From positions 1,116,001 to 1,180,000 of the forward strand of contig MU008171.1 of assembly GCA_010909165.1 (NCBI GenBank): a DNA stretch of 64,000 nucleotides, read 5' to 3'. The DNA is from Anthoceros angustus (lineage: Eukaryota; Streptophyta; Anthocerotopsida; Anthocerotales; Anthocerotaceae). Position 1 is the stretch's first letter. Every line of letters begins with the position of its first letter. Under the pieces are notes generated by a model. The model was given only the letters and a program-made list of their open reading frames with translations. It had not been told where the DNA came from and ran no database searches. Position numbers and translations under genes: made by a program. Shown in pieces: positions 12,377 through 21,189 of this stretch.

Positions 12377-13071
12377 GATGGCGATGGGAAGAAGAAGCAA
12401 GAAGGATCAGGCGGCCGGAACCGGATCCCAGCTGTCTGAAGGCGAAAAGCGGCGGCAAAGCAAAGACCGTTGGCGAGAAGGCGCATGCCGATGATTTGCA
12501 GGGAAGACCTCTGTCTTCGGGAGGACATGCTAGCCAGACGGCTGCAGGCGGGCCGCTTCCCGCAGGCGGAGGGCACTCGAAGTCGGGAAGCCTGGGTTCG
12601 GCGAAGGCAAGCACAACAAAATCAGGAGGCCATGGAGAGAAAGGGGAAAAGGGTGGGAAGAGGGTGGCTCCTATTCCATCCCCCTACAGTTTCGAGGAGA
12701 CAGTTTACATTCGACGCCTTGGAGCACAGATGGATGTAGTGAAGATCCTGGACAAGGATTGGATGGTTGTTCATGATCCTGAACCAGAAGACGAGAGTAC
12801 GTTTTGGACGCCTTTGTACAAGCTGTGGATTATGGGTTACAAGGATGCACTGCCAAATCAACGAGCAAGGGCAGGGTGGCTAGTGTGGGCAACATTGGAC
12901 ATGTCAAATAGGGATCTAGTAGCACAGTTACTGTGCATTACAAGGCCTCAAGAATTCGATGCGGTGCCCCAGGGTCCCGAGCTGTACAGAGCTTTCAAAA
13001 TCAGGTTCAACAACCTTGTTATCAAGAAATGCGAACCGAGCTTTTCTTGTTTGAATCGTGGAGCAATCTGA
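12377..13071 (+). pseudogene. Unknown plus-strand protein, probably mobile-element derived
   Basis: An acceptor-like TTGAATTGCAG precedes an ATG at 12,377 that begins MAMGRRSKKDQ. That frame stops after about 38 codons, and the open frame continues in another phase to 13,071, so a frameshift or splice lies near 12,440. The continued frame is Gly/Ser/Lys-rich (SGGHGEKGEKGGKR), then becomes ordered with FEETVYIRRLGAQMD, VVKILDKDWMVV and WLVWATLDMSNRDL. This low-complexity N-terminus followed by a compact helical region is reminiscent of a gag protein, but no family is recognised. After 13,071 the frame closes. It sits between two parts of the DUF7869-related region and may belong to the same or a nested element. 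Confidence 0.4.
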
Positions 13072-13455
13072 TAAACCTTACCCTATTTCGTTTTTTATGC
13101 TTTCCGCCTGACTCTGGCCTTTAACAGTGAGCGTTGTTCATTGTGCAAAACACGATATCTTGTGAAGGGGGTGAATATTCACGAAGGGGTTTTCGAAAAT
13201 ATCTCTGAAGGGGTTTGACATGGGTCTTGAACTCGTGGTTTTAGAGGTATGAATGAATATAAGGCGAAAAGAAGGGTGGAAATTCCTTTGAACCGGTGAT
13301 ACAAGGTCCATTTCATGCCGGTGAAGGGGTTATGGTGCAAGAGGTAACCCTATTTGGGGTGCATTTAAGACCCATGACAAGGGCCATTCTTTGGGTCCTT
13401 GGTCTTTCTCGCACAACAACCCTAAAGATTCGTAAAAAGCACGGTGATCAAAATT
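13072..13455. other. Spacer, nothing recognised
   Basis: This region lies between the unknown plus-strand frame and the start of the 2-kb tandem duplication. It contains GAAGGGG-type repeats (AAGGGGGTGAATATTCAC, GAAGGGGTTTTC, GAAGGGGTTTGAC). Similar GAAGGGGTTGGATATTCACC text recurs inside the duplication at about 15,352 and 17,332, so it is probably part of the same element. Confidence 0.35.
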
Positions 13456-13944
13456 GGATGAGGCGAACCGATGGCGGGAGCAAAGCATGTCGAGGAGTAG
13501 GGGCGGCCGGCGCCTTCCTCATTGCGATGATGCCTTGCGAAGGCGAGTAGCAGCCCATAGCGGGATGTGTGTACAAAAGACTTTGGGTGTGGGTGGGTGG
13601 GTGGCTTCGCACACCCTCAATTGTGCCCAAATATAATCACATGGTTCGATCCACAGTGCAATCGATGAATGAAGAAAAGTGTGGGCAACGGTTCCCAACA
13701 TATCGCATAGAAAAACATGCCGCATGGCTCATCGTGTGTTGCACTGTTAGTATGCCGCAATGCCGAGCGCAACTACCACCACACTCCCACATGTCCTTCC
13801 GCATGTAATGGAAAAAGGCTTGAACATTGGAAGTTATTAAGCATGGGAAGTCTACAAGGGCACACAGAGAACAGCCACAACCAAATTCCTATCATGGGCC
13901 TAGACTCTTTGAAATATGTCTGCGCTTGGAAATGTGCACTCAAA

Positions 13945-14166
13945 CTACGATTGAGCTTCACGCATAACCTCACCAATTGCCCGTTGAAGATGACCTAACA
14001 TTGAGGGTTTCCTACTCTTCGCGGACTCCACGCCATCATCTTCGTTGGGCACGACATCATGACCATCATCTTCACTATCCTCGGTGGCACTTTGACTCAT
14101 TGGTTGAATAAAGCCTCGCAATTCAATTAAGTTATTCTTGATTGCCTTCTTATCCACAGCGTACAA
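13945..14166 (-). pseudogene. DUF7869-element C-terminus, second copy
   Basis: The minus-strand frame starts with YAVDKKAIKNN and LIELRGFIQP, followed by an acidic stretch. It matches the C-terminal part of the larger element at 8153-8330 (LYAVDKKAIRDKLSELRG). It then extends into a basic, helical tail (RKPSMLGHLQRAIGEVMREA) that the first copy lacks, so this copy may preserve the true C-terminus. Nothing of the core domain is nearby. Confidence 0.6.
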
Positions 14167-14440
14167 ATGTTTCCGCCGTCAAGTTGAACTCATAATAGAG
14201 GATGACCGTTTGGTGAACAAAAACCTCTACTTACACGACAGTCTATTTCTACGACAGTCTCAAAGTAATGCTATGCTTCACGTTTTGGTGGGTACCTGAA
14301 CATGCCCATATATTCTTCGAGAACGAAGCTGCACATAGTACAGTACGAATGAATGAATGAAAATAGGTCCATAGGTGTTTTTGAAAATGTGTGCAACCAT
14401 GGCATGAGAGGAGTTTCAATATACACATCCATAAAGAAAC

Positions 14441-14554
14441 GGCCGGCCGGCGCCTTCCCAACAAGCCTTGTACATGGGCGCCGGCCGGCGCCTTCTAACA
14501 AGCCTTGTACATGGGCGCCGGCCGGCGCCTTCCCAGCAAGCCTTGTACATGGGC
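14441..14554. repeat. Three 37-38-base units carrying GC palindromes
   Basis: Three head-to-tail units each contain a GCCGGCCGGCGCC palindrome followed by AAGCCTTGTACATGGGC, which starts at 14,463, 14,500 and 14,538. In unit 2 of the large duplication (16,447-16,550) the same three units are present but their palindromes are partly or wholly lost. Confidence 0.85.
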
Positions 14555-14603
14555 TGCCATTGATAAAATAAAGAATTAGTGCTTCTCATGTGTTTCAACA
14601 TAG

Positions 14604-14673
14604 GATAGTTACTCAAGTGGTTTGGAAACAATGTGTGGGTGAGTAGGTCATGGGTTCGAATCCTGTAGAGGCA
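14604..14673 (+). repeat. tRNA-derived segment with Pol III A and B boxes, copy 1
   Basis: TAGTTACTCAAGTGG (14,606-14,620) fits an A box, and GGTTCGAATCC (14,653-14,663) is a perfect B box at tRNA-like spacing. No complete cloverleaf with paired acceptor ends is seen, so this is best read as a tRNA-derived SINE head or tRNA relic and not a working tRNA gene. Confidence 0.5.
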
Positions 14674-15974
14674 CAAAAAACTTCTTGTTGATTTTATGGG
14701 CGCATGGGCACGGCCATTTAAGGGCGCTAGCATGCCCCTCTATTGAGGCTGACTTGAGGTGTGCAGGATATATTCCACGACGGATCCATGGGTATGAGGT
14801 TTTGCGGATCTTGTGAAGAATTGACATTAGAGGCCCACCGCGGAGGGCTTGCAGTCAGGCAAAGGAGGTGTGTATCAACGAAGGACTCTTTGAAAGCGCG
14901 GTGGTTTCTTTGAATGCTCGTCGGTGAAGACCAAAGCGGGGAGGAGCGAAGACTCAAGGGCTTTGGGCGAGCGATAGCTTTGATGAGCAGGGCTGGGCGG
15001 ATTGAAATTTGGTCATCGTGATGGATTGAGTCCGCTCTAGCACCATGAGTCATGTTAGTCATAGAGAGTAGGTTTACGGTTCAGGCACCTAGATGTGCTT
15101 CTTCTCTGTGTTCGTAATAACTTTTGGACCCGTTGTAGTGAGGCAATTGATGATCTCATTTTCCCCTCTTCCTCAAAAACAAAGCGAAGGCGCCGGCCGG
15201 CCGGCGCCTTCCCTTGGATTTGTTGTCTTTGTGTGTTGGAAACGGGTTTTCATGATAACTACTCGTTGAAAAACAGTCGACCTTTCTTGAAAACGAGGCA
15301 AAACGCATATTTCGGGACTGTGTGGAATGTGCTAAGAGGGTTTCCATGTCACGAAGGGGTTGGATATTCACCCCTTGAAAGATATCGTGTTGCAAGGATC
15401 CGTGATGGGGAATGCATTCATAAGGGCGTTGTGTGCGGAAATCACCCAAGCGATGCGTGCAGAGGAGGTCATGGCGTGGCGCAAGAGCCGAGAAAGTGGA
15501 TGAGGCGAACCGGTGGCGGGAGCAAAGCATGTCGAGGAGTAGGGGCGTGCTGCTCATTGCGATGATGCCTTCTGGCGAGTAGCGAGCCCATAGCGGGATG
15601 TGTGTACAAAAGACTTTGGGTGTGGGTGGGTGGGTGGCCGCACACCCTCAATTGTGCCGCAAATATAATCACATGGTTCGATCCACAGGCGCAATCGATG
15701 AATGAAGAAAAGTGTGGGCAATGGTTCCGCCAACATATCGCATAGAAAAACATGCATGGCTCATCGTGTGTTGCACTGTTAGTATGCCGCAATGCAGCGC
15801 AACTACCACCACACTCCCACATGTCCTTCCGCATGTAATGGAAAAAGGCTTGAACATTGGAAGTTATTAAGCATGGGAAGTCTACAAGGGCACCGGAGAG
15901 CGCCACAACCAAATTCCTATCATGGGCCTAGACTCTTTTCGAAATATGTCTGCGCTTGGAATGTGCACTCCAAA

Positions 15975-16196
15975 CTACGAATTGAGCTTCATAACCTCAC
16001 CAATTGCCGTTGAAGATGACCTAACATTGAGAGGGTTTCCTATTCTTCGCGGACTCCACGCCATCATCTTCGTTGGGCACGACATCATGACCATCATCTT
16101 CACTATCCTCGGTGGCACTTTGACTCATTGGTTGAATAAAGCCTCGCAATTCAATTAAGTTATTCTTGATTGCCTTCTTATCCACAGTACAAATGT
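15975..16196 (-). pseudogene. DUF7869-element C-terminus, third copy
   Basis: This is the counterpart of 13,945-14,166 inside unit 2 of the tandem duplication. The same text can be followed on the minus strand, but small indels break the frame at both ends. It arose with the duplication and not by separate insertion. Confidence 0.55.
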
Positions 16197-16589
16197 TTCC
16201 GTCAAGTTGAACTCATTATAGAGGATGACCGTTTGGTGAACAAAACCTCTACTTACACGACGGTCTATTTCTCTGACGTCTCAAAGTAATGCTATGCTTC
16301 ACGTTTTTTGGGTACTGAACATGCCCATATATTCTTGAGAAGCTGCACATGGTAAATGAATGAATGAATGAAAATAGGTCCATAGGTGTTTTTGAAAATG
16401 TGTGCAACCATGGCATGAGAGGAGTTTCAATATACACATCCATAAAAAGCGCGGCCTCCCCAACAAAACCTTGTACATGGGCGCCGGCCGGCCCTTCTAA
16501 GCCTTGTACATGGGCGCCCCCAGCTTCTAACAAGCCTTGTACATGGGCTGCCATTGATAAAATAGTGCTTCTCATGTGTTTCAACATAG

Positions 16590-16660
16590 GATAGTTACTC
16601 AAGTGGTTTGGAAACAATGTGTGGGGTGAGTAGGTCATGGGTTCGAATCTGTGAGGCATG
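16590..16660 (+). repeat. tRNA-derived segment with A and B boxes, copy 2
   Basis: This is the copy of 14,604-14,673 in unit 2 of the tandem duplication. The A box is intact (16,592-16,606), but the B box now reads GGTTCGAATCT (16,640-16,650). Confidence 0.5.
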
Positions 16661-17337
16661 AAAAACTTCTTGTTGATTTTATGGGCGCATGGGCACGGCC
16701 ATTTAAGGCGCTAGCATGCCCTCTATTGAGGCGACTTGAGGTGTGCGGATATATTCCACGACGGATCCATGGGTATGAGGTTTTGCGGATCTTGTGAAGA
16801 ATTGACATTAGAGGCCCACCGCGGAGGGCTTGCGCAGGCAAAGGAGGTGTGTATCAACGAGAAGGACTCTTTGAAAGCGCGGTGGTTTCTTTGAATGCTC
16901 GTCGGTGAAGACCAAAGCGGGGAGGAGCGAGACTCAAGGGCTTTGGGCGAGCGATAGCTTTGATGAGCAGGGCTGGAGGCGGATTGAAATTTGGTCATCG
17001 TGATGGATTGAGTCCGCTCTAGCACCGATAGTCCAAGTTAGTCATAGAGAGTAGGTTTCACAGTTACAGTAGGCACCTAGATGTGCTTCTTCTACGTGTT
17101 CGTAATAACTTTTGGACCCGTTGTAGTGAGGCAATTGATGATCTCATTTTCCCTCTTCCTCAAAAACAAAGCGAAGGCGCCGGCCGGCGCCTTCCTTGAT
17201 TTGTTGTCTTTGTGTGTTGGAAACGGGTTTTCATGATAACTACTCGTTGAAAAGCAGTCGACCTTTCTTGAAAGCGAGGCAAAACGCATATTTCGGGATG
17301 TGGAATGTGCTAAGAGGGTTTCCATGTCACGAAGGGG

Positions 17338-17883
17338 TTGGATATTCACCCCTTGAAAGATATCGTGTTGCAAGGATCTGTGATGGGGAATGCATTCATA
17401 AGGACGTTGTGTGCGGAAATCACCCAAACAGTCGTGCAGCACAGGAGGGTCATGGCGCTGTGGCGCGCAAGAGCCGAGGTGCGGGATGAGGAGGAAGAGA
17501 AGGACAGTGAGAACGAGGAGGGTACTGAGTTTGGCCCGGAGGATGAAGACTATGGCCCGATACCTGATGTCCTCGGACAGTCCGATGAAGAGCATTCAGA
17601 TGCGCAGCAGGAGGACATGGATGCGGGGGTTTTCATGCCCTATGAAACCCGGCTGAGGGCTCGACGAGGTAGAGGCGCCGGCCGGCCAGCGCCGCCTCAT
17701 CAGCAGCGTCGAGGCCGTCACACGACCCCAAGCGGTTTGGAAGTTGGAGAGGGACCTGGGCGTGTCATGGCACATAGAGGTAGGGATAGGCAGGTAGGAC
17801 CTGGGTGTGATAATGTGTGTGTGTCCAGTGTAAGTGTGTGGGATAAGTGGTGTAGGCACCCTGACTGCATGCATATACTGTAA
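17338..17883 (+). CDS. Unknown acidic-then-basic protein, probably mobile-element derived
   Basis: The open frame gives up to 181 residues, and a more likely start is the internal ATG at 17,383. It opens with a short helical segment (NAFIRTLCAEITQ), then a strongly acidic region (EEEEKDSENEEGTEFGPEDED) at roughly residues 65-110. An Arg/Gly/Pro-rich tail follows, partly encoded by a GC palindrome at 17,674-17,693. The first part lies in unit 2 of the tandem duplication and the rest in unique sequence, so this may be the parental copy of which unit 1 keeps only the N-terminal part. No domain is recognised. The charge pattern suits a nucleic-acid-binding or gag-like protein, but that is a guess. 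Confidence 0.35.
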   Translation: MDIHPLKDIVLQGSVMGNAFIRTLCAEITQTVVQHRRVMALWRARAEVRDEEEEKDSENEEGTEFGPEDEDYGPIPDVLGQSDEEHSDAQQEDMDAGVFMPYETRLRARRGRGAGRPAPPHQQRRGRHTTPSGLEVGEGPGRVMAHRGRDRQVGPGCDNVCVSSVSVWDKWCRHPDCMHIL

Positions 17884-18184
17884 ATGTGATGGCGTGAGTG
17901 TAGAGATAGGATGGCATCATGGCTGCATGAGCCATACGCTTAGAATACGGACAAGCATAATTAAGGCTCGTGGCGAAGATCTCCGGCGTGTGCGGGCGTG
18001 ATCACGGCCCTTGAATTCGGGCGGTGATTAAGATCGGCGGTGTAGGCTAAAAGTCGCAATCCGTCATTGGGAGCGGATTGTTGATGTCGATTCAAGAAAC
18101 CATGGATCCAGGCGTTTTGCACTGTGTGTGTGATCCAGCGGTGGTGTGTGCATAGGAGGAGAGCCGCTCCAAATGGAGTGATTT
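17884..18184. other. Spacer upstream of the gag-protease-methyltransferase element
   Basis: No gene is recognised. The block could hold the 5' LTR end or leader of the element that begins near 18,185, but no copy of the LTR-like sequence from 21.2-22.0 kb is found here. Confidence 0.35.
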
Positions 18185-18535
18185 TTGCACATCAACAATC
18201 CCCTTGCTGGTGAAGCCACACGAGGCAGCAACGACTCGAAGGGTTCGACAGAGGAGCCAAGATTCGGGCGGAAAACGGAGGACGCTAAAGTCGATGATCC
18301 AAAGACGGTGGACCATACAGATAAGTCCATGGTAGATTGCCGTGAAAGCGCTTTGGACTATTATTCTTTGTTTATGCGAGACCCATTCGAGTGGGCCAAC
18401 TGGCGGGCTGGAGCCGTGATTTGTGGCGCCTGGAATGAGGTGATCGACAAAGCGGCATGGTTGGCGGTGCGCGAGGAGGCCGACACCAACTTTGACGGAA
18501 TGCCTTATATAGTCTCTCGAAGGGGGAGGGATTGA
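18185..18535 (+). pseudogene. Leading open frame of the retroelement (possible gag N-terminus)
   Basis: The frame gives 116 residues. The first half is polar and charged. The second half contains SALDYYSLFMRDPFEWANW and a compact helical segment (GAWNEVIDKAAWLAVREEAD). It ends at 18,535 just before the gag frame, which is in another phase and open from about 18,496. A frameshift between the two is therefore likely, and this would be the N-terminal part of the same polyprotein. No named domain is recognised. Confidence 0.4.
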
Positions 18536-18540
18536 CAGCA

Positions 18541-21030
18541 ATGGTGTTGCTACGGTCAGGCTGGATGAACGAAAGCACACCGAAATCGGAAGCATTCAAC
18601 CCTGTTGCACGACCTCCCTCGGTTCCCAGGACAGGTGGTCAGTTTGAGTGGAGTCACACTCCTATCAGATCCATTGATTTTGAAGAGAGTGGTGGTGGCG
18701 CCAGGATGGAGTATGAACCAGCGCCCAGCAAAAATGATGTGTTCACGGGTAGACACGGTAGTATGTCTCTGGCTGATTTTGAAGAGAAATTTAGGTGGGC
18801 GATCGATGAGATGGTGCTCAAATATAAGTCTGAATTCACGCCTGAGATGGCACTTAGAAAGATGAGCACATTTCTGGCTGGTGAAGCTTTAACTTGCTAT
18901 CGTGATAGTAAAGAAAAGATTTTGCAGGATGCTCATACTTCGCTGCGAATGAAACGGGCAAGGAAAGCTGCCAAGGTCGATGATGACAAACCAGGCTCAT
19001 CGGATTCATCCCAATCTGAGGTTATCACTTATCTGGTGGACGAAATGTTCGTCAAGTTTGCTGAGATGTTTCCAGTGGCGTCCATTGAGAAAATCCAGGA
19101 GTTGTCGAAGTTTGTGATCAAACCAAATGAGCCACTAAGATCTGCGTATCTACGACTGCGGCAGCTGGTGAAAGACACCAAGGTGAAAACCATGAGGGAA
19201 GCAGCGCAAATATATATTGCAGCCTTGCCAGGAAGGCAGAGGAGGGTGATCGCCAACTTTCTGCATATGTTACATGGGGCAGACTATGAGTTGGAGCAGC
19301 CTACGAGATGGCGAGAGTTATGAAAGGAGATCATCACCAATGCCTACTGGGAGGAGCACAATGTGGTCAGAGGACATGCCAGTACTTCGAACACCCATAA
19401 GCAGCATGGGAAGTCCCACTATCGCGAGCACGTGCAGGTGAACACTCAACACAGGGATTCGCCGTCAAAGGACCGAATGGCCCACAGTGCTGTGAGCTCC
19501 AAAACGTCTGACAAGTGTTTAAGATGTAAGGGGCCGCACAAGGCGTATGAGTGTGAGCATCGTGTTGGCGGGTCAAAAGAAAAAGAAGCTTGCAGGGCGT
19601 GTGGTAAAACCGGGCACACGGAAGCTGCTTGCTGGCAAGCCCATCCTGAGCTCAAGCCCAAGGGCCTAGGAGATCGAACAATAGACAAGCAGAAAACGGG
19701 TGTGAGTTACACTCGGAAGGCACTGCTGGGTGAGGTACAGCGGCTGCAAGAGCAGTTGGCCATGAGCGTAAGCATAAAGAAGGACACATGTGCGTCGGCA
19801 GAAACATATGATTCGGACGAAGATGTGTTTGCGTTGATGACGGAAGGGTCAAGTCAGATCAAAAGGGGAAGCATTGATTTCGGTAAGGATGTGAAAGTGA
19901 AGACTGGTGGGGGTAGGAACCAGTTGAGAATGCCCAAATCCTTCAGACAGATTCAGGACGAGGACGGCACCACACATCAGGAGGAGGTAGCTCCGAATGC
20001 AGAAATTCTGTTAGAAAAAGCCATGGATGCACCCTTGGTAAGTTTGCGTGACCTGGGAATTCGGGCACAACCGTTCAGACAAGCAATGCGGGCCTGGATT
20101 AAGAAGGAAGCCATTGAATTGAGCACGGTGTTTGGGCTTGTCAGCCTACGTGGTGACCATCTAAAACCAGCAGCCAGGGGGAAAGGTGGCATAGCATTGG
20201 TGAAGAACCAAGAACGAGAGGTCACTGTCAATGGCTTTGCACCGGAGTGTGTGCTAGTAGACAGTGCGGATCCGGTCTTGCCAGAACGGGTGCAAGAGGC
20301 GCTTCAACTGTATGGAGACAAGTTGAAGCCATGTGAGGTACGGATCACTACATCTGCAGGTACCAAAGAACAGGTGATGGGGATGACTCGCGATCCGATG
20401 CGGATAGAGTATAAGCGAGCAATGACGCATGTGGTGGAAGTGCACATGCAGTTTCGGATGCGAAATTATGATGTGTTGTTAGGAGCGGATGCCACGCATG
20501 GACCAGCCATGGGGGTGGATCCGCTGCACTCTGTGGCATTCTATAGGCCAAGATGGCGAGATGGAGATTTCACACATGTTGCCAGAATTCCTCTGGACAT
20601 GAGGAGGCATGGTGAAAGATCAAGAAGTATGCTGGCATTCACGGCGTGCGCAGCCGAAAGTGTTCACCGAGAGGAGGTGTGGGAAGAGACACAGGACCTG
20701 GCACGTCATGAGGTGTCGGAAGAAGGCACCACATCGAATGACATGTATGTGAGCTGTACACCACCCGTGAAGGAAGCTTTGGAAAGAGAGCGTGTTCGAC
20801 AGCAACAGATGCAAGTATGGCAAATCACCGGCAATTGCCCGGAAAGAAGTCTGCCCAAGCGAGCGATCGTAGGAGAGTCGGAGCTACGGATCGGTAACCA
20901 AGTGATTCAATGGCGTGCTCATGAACAAGGAATTCACCTCATGGAGTTGTGTTCAGGAATTAGTAGCGGGCTGGAGTGTGTTTCTACGATGTGGGATTCG
21001 GATACGGAAGTATACGTGTGTAGAGATTGA
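18541..21030 (+). pseudogene. gag-protease polyprotein with an in-frame TGA
   Basis: From the ATG at 18,541 the frame runs to a TGA at 19,321-19,323 and continues in the same phase to 21,030. The gag capsid-like part lies at about 18,770-19,310 (SLADFEEKFRWAIDEM, FLAGEALTCYRD, YLRLRQLVKD, YIAALPGRQRR). Two Cys/His knuckles follow: CLRCKGPHKAYEC (C-x2-C-x3-H-x4-C, from 19,516) and CRACGKTGHTEAAC (C-x2-C-x4-H-x4-C, from about 19,591). A retropepsin-like region has VLVDSADP near 20,249, where the usual DSG/DTG active site reads DSA, and YDVLLGADA near 20,467. The region after it (RPRWRDGDF) is also typical of this element type. The altered catalytic triplet and the stop suggest an inactive copy. 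Confidence 0.65.
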
Positions 21031-21184
21031 TGAGAAGACTCGGGCGGTGGCCAAATCCAGGATTATCAAGCTACAAAAGATGTATCCGAGCTTGCTGAGC
21101 ATGGAAGCCGTAAGAGGGTGCCAGACCAGACTTCCCACTGATGTGATGTTGGTAGGAAAAGGGAATAATAGAAAGGATAGGTGA
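20935..21184 (+). pseudogene. Cytosine-5 DNA methyltransferase N-terminal fragment in a retroelement
   Basis: In the gag-protease frame, MELCSGISSGLECV (from 20,941) matches motif I of C5-methyltransferases (the SAM-binding FxGxG-type turn, here CSGISSG). The frame is lost by what looks like one extra T in GTTTCT at about 20,979-20,984. The next phase continues with CGIRIRKYTCVEIDEKT, the motif II acidic residue that binds the SAM ribose, and then AVAKSRIIKLQKMYP and LPTDVMLVG, the usual path towards motif IV. The catalytic Pro-Cys motif is not reached; the frame ends at 21,184. If functional in a parent element, such a domain would methylate cytosine in DNA. Here it is broken and lacks the active site. 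Confidence 0.6.
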
Positions 21185-21189
21185 TGTAG

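Larger units (their letters stand above)
13456..15497. repeat. 2.0-kb tandem duplication, unit 1
   Basis: Unit 1 begins with GGATGAGG at 13,456 and is followed at 15,498 by unit 2, which begins with the same eight bases. The same octamer occurs at the right end of unit 2 (17,484-17,491), where the sequence becomes unique. The unit contains a DUF7869 C-terminal remnant (minus), a GC-palindrome cluster, a tRNA-derived segment and sequence read in plus frames as part of an unknown protein. Units differ by many short indels and few substitutions. Confidence 0.85.
15498..17483. repeat. 2.0-kb tandem duplication, unit 2
   Basis: This is a direct copy of 13,456-15,497, at 1,986 against 2,042 bases. 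Indels of 1-6 bases, often GC or CG, distinguish it from unit 1 in both directions. The GC palindromes of unit 1 are shortened or missing here at several sites (compare 13,503 with 15,545 and 14,441-14,554 with 16,447-16,550). Confidence 0.85.

Noticed and set aside
14441-14554. CRISPR-like array of three 37-38-base units
   Set aside because: The units have no unique spacers, there are no cas genes, and the setting is a eukaryotic nuclear genome.
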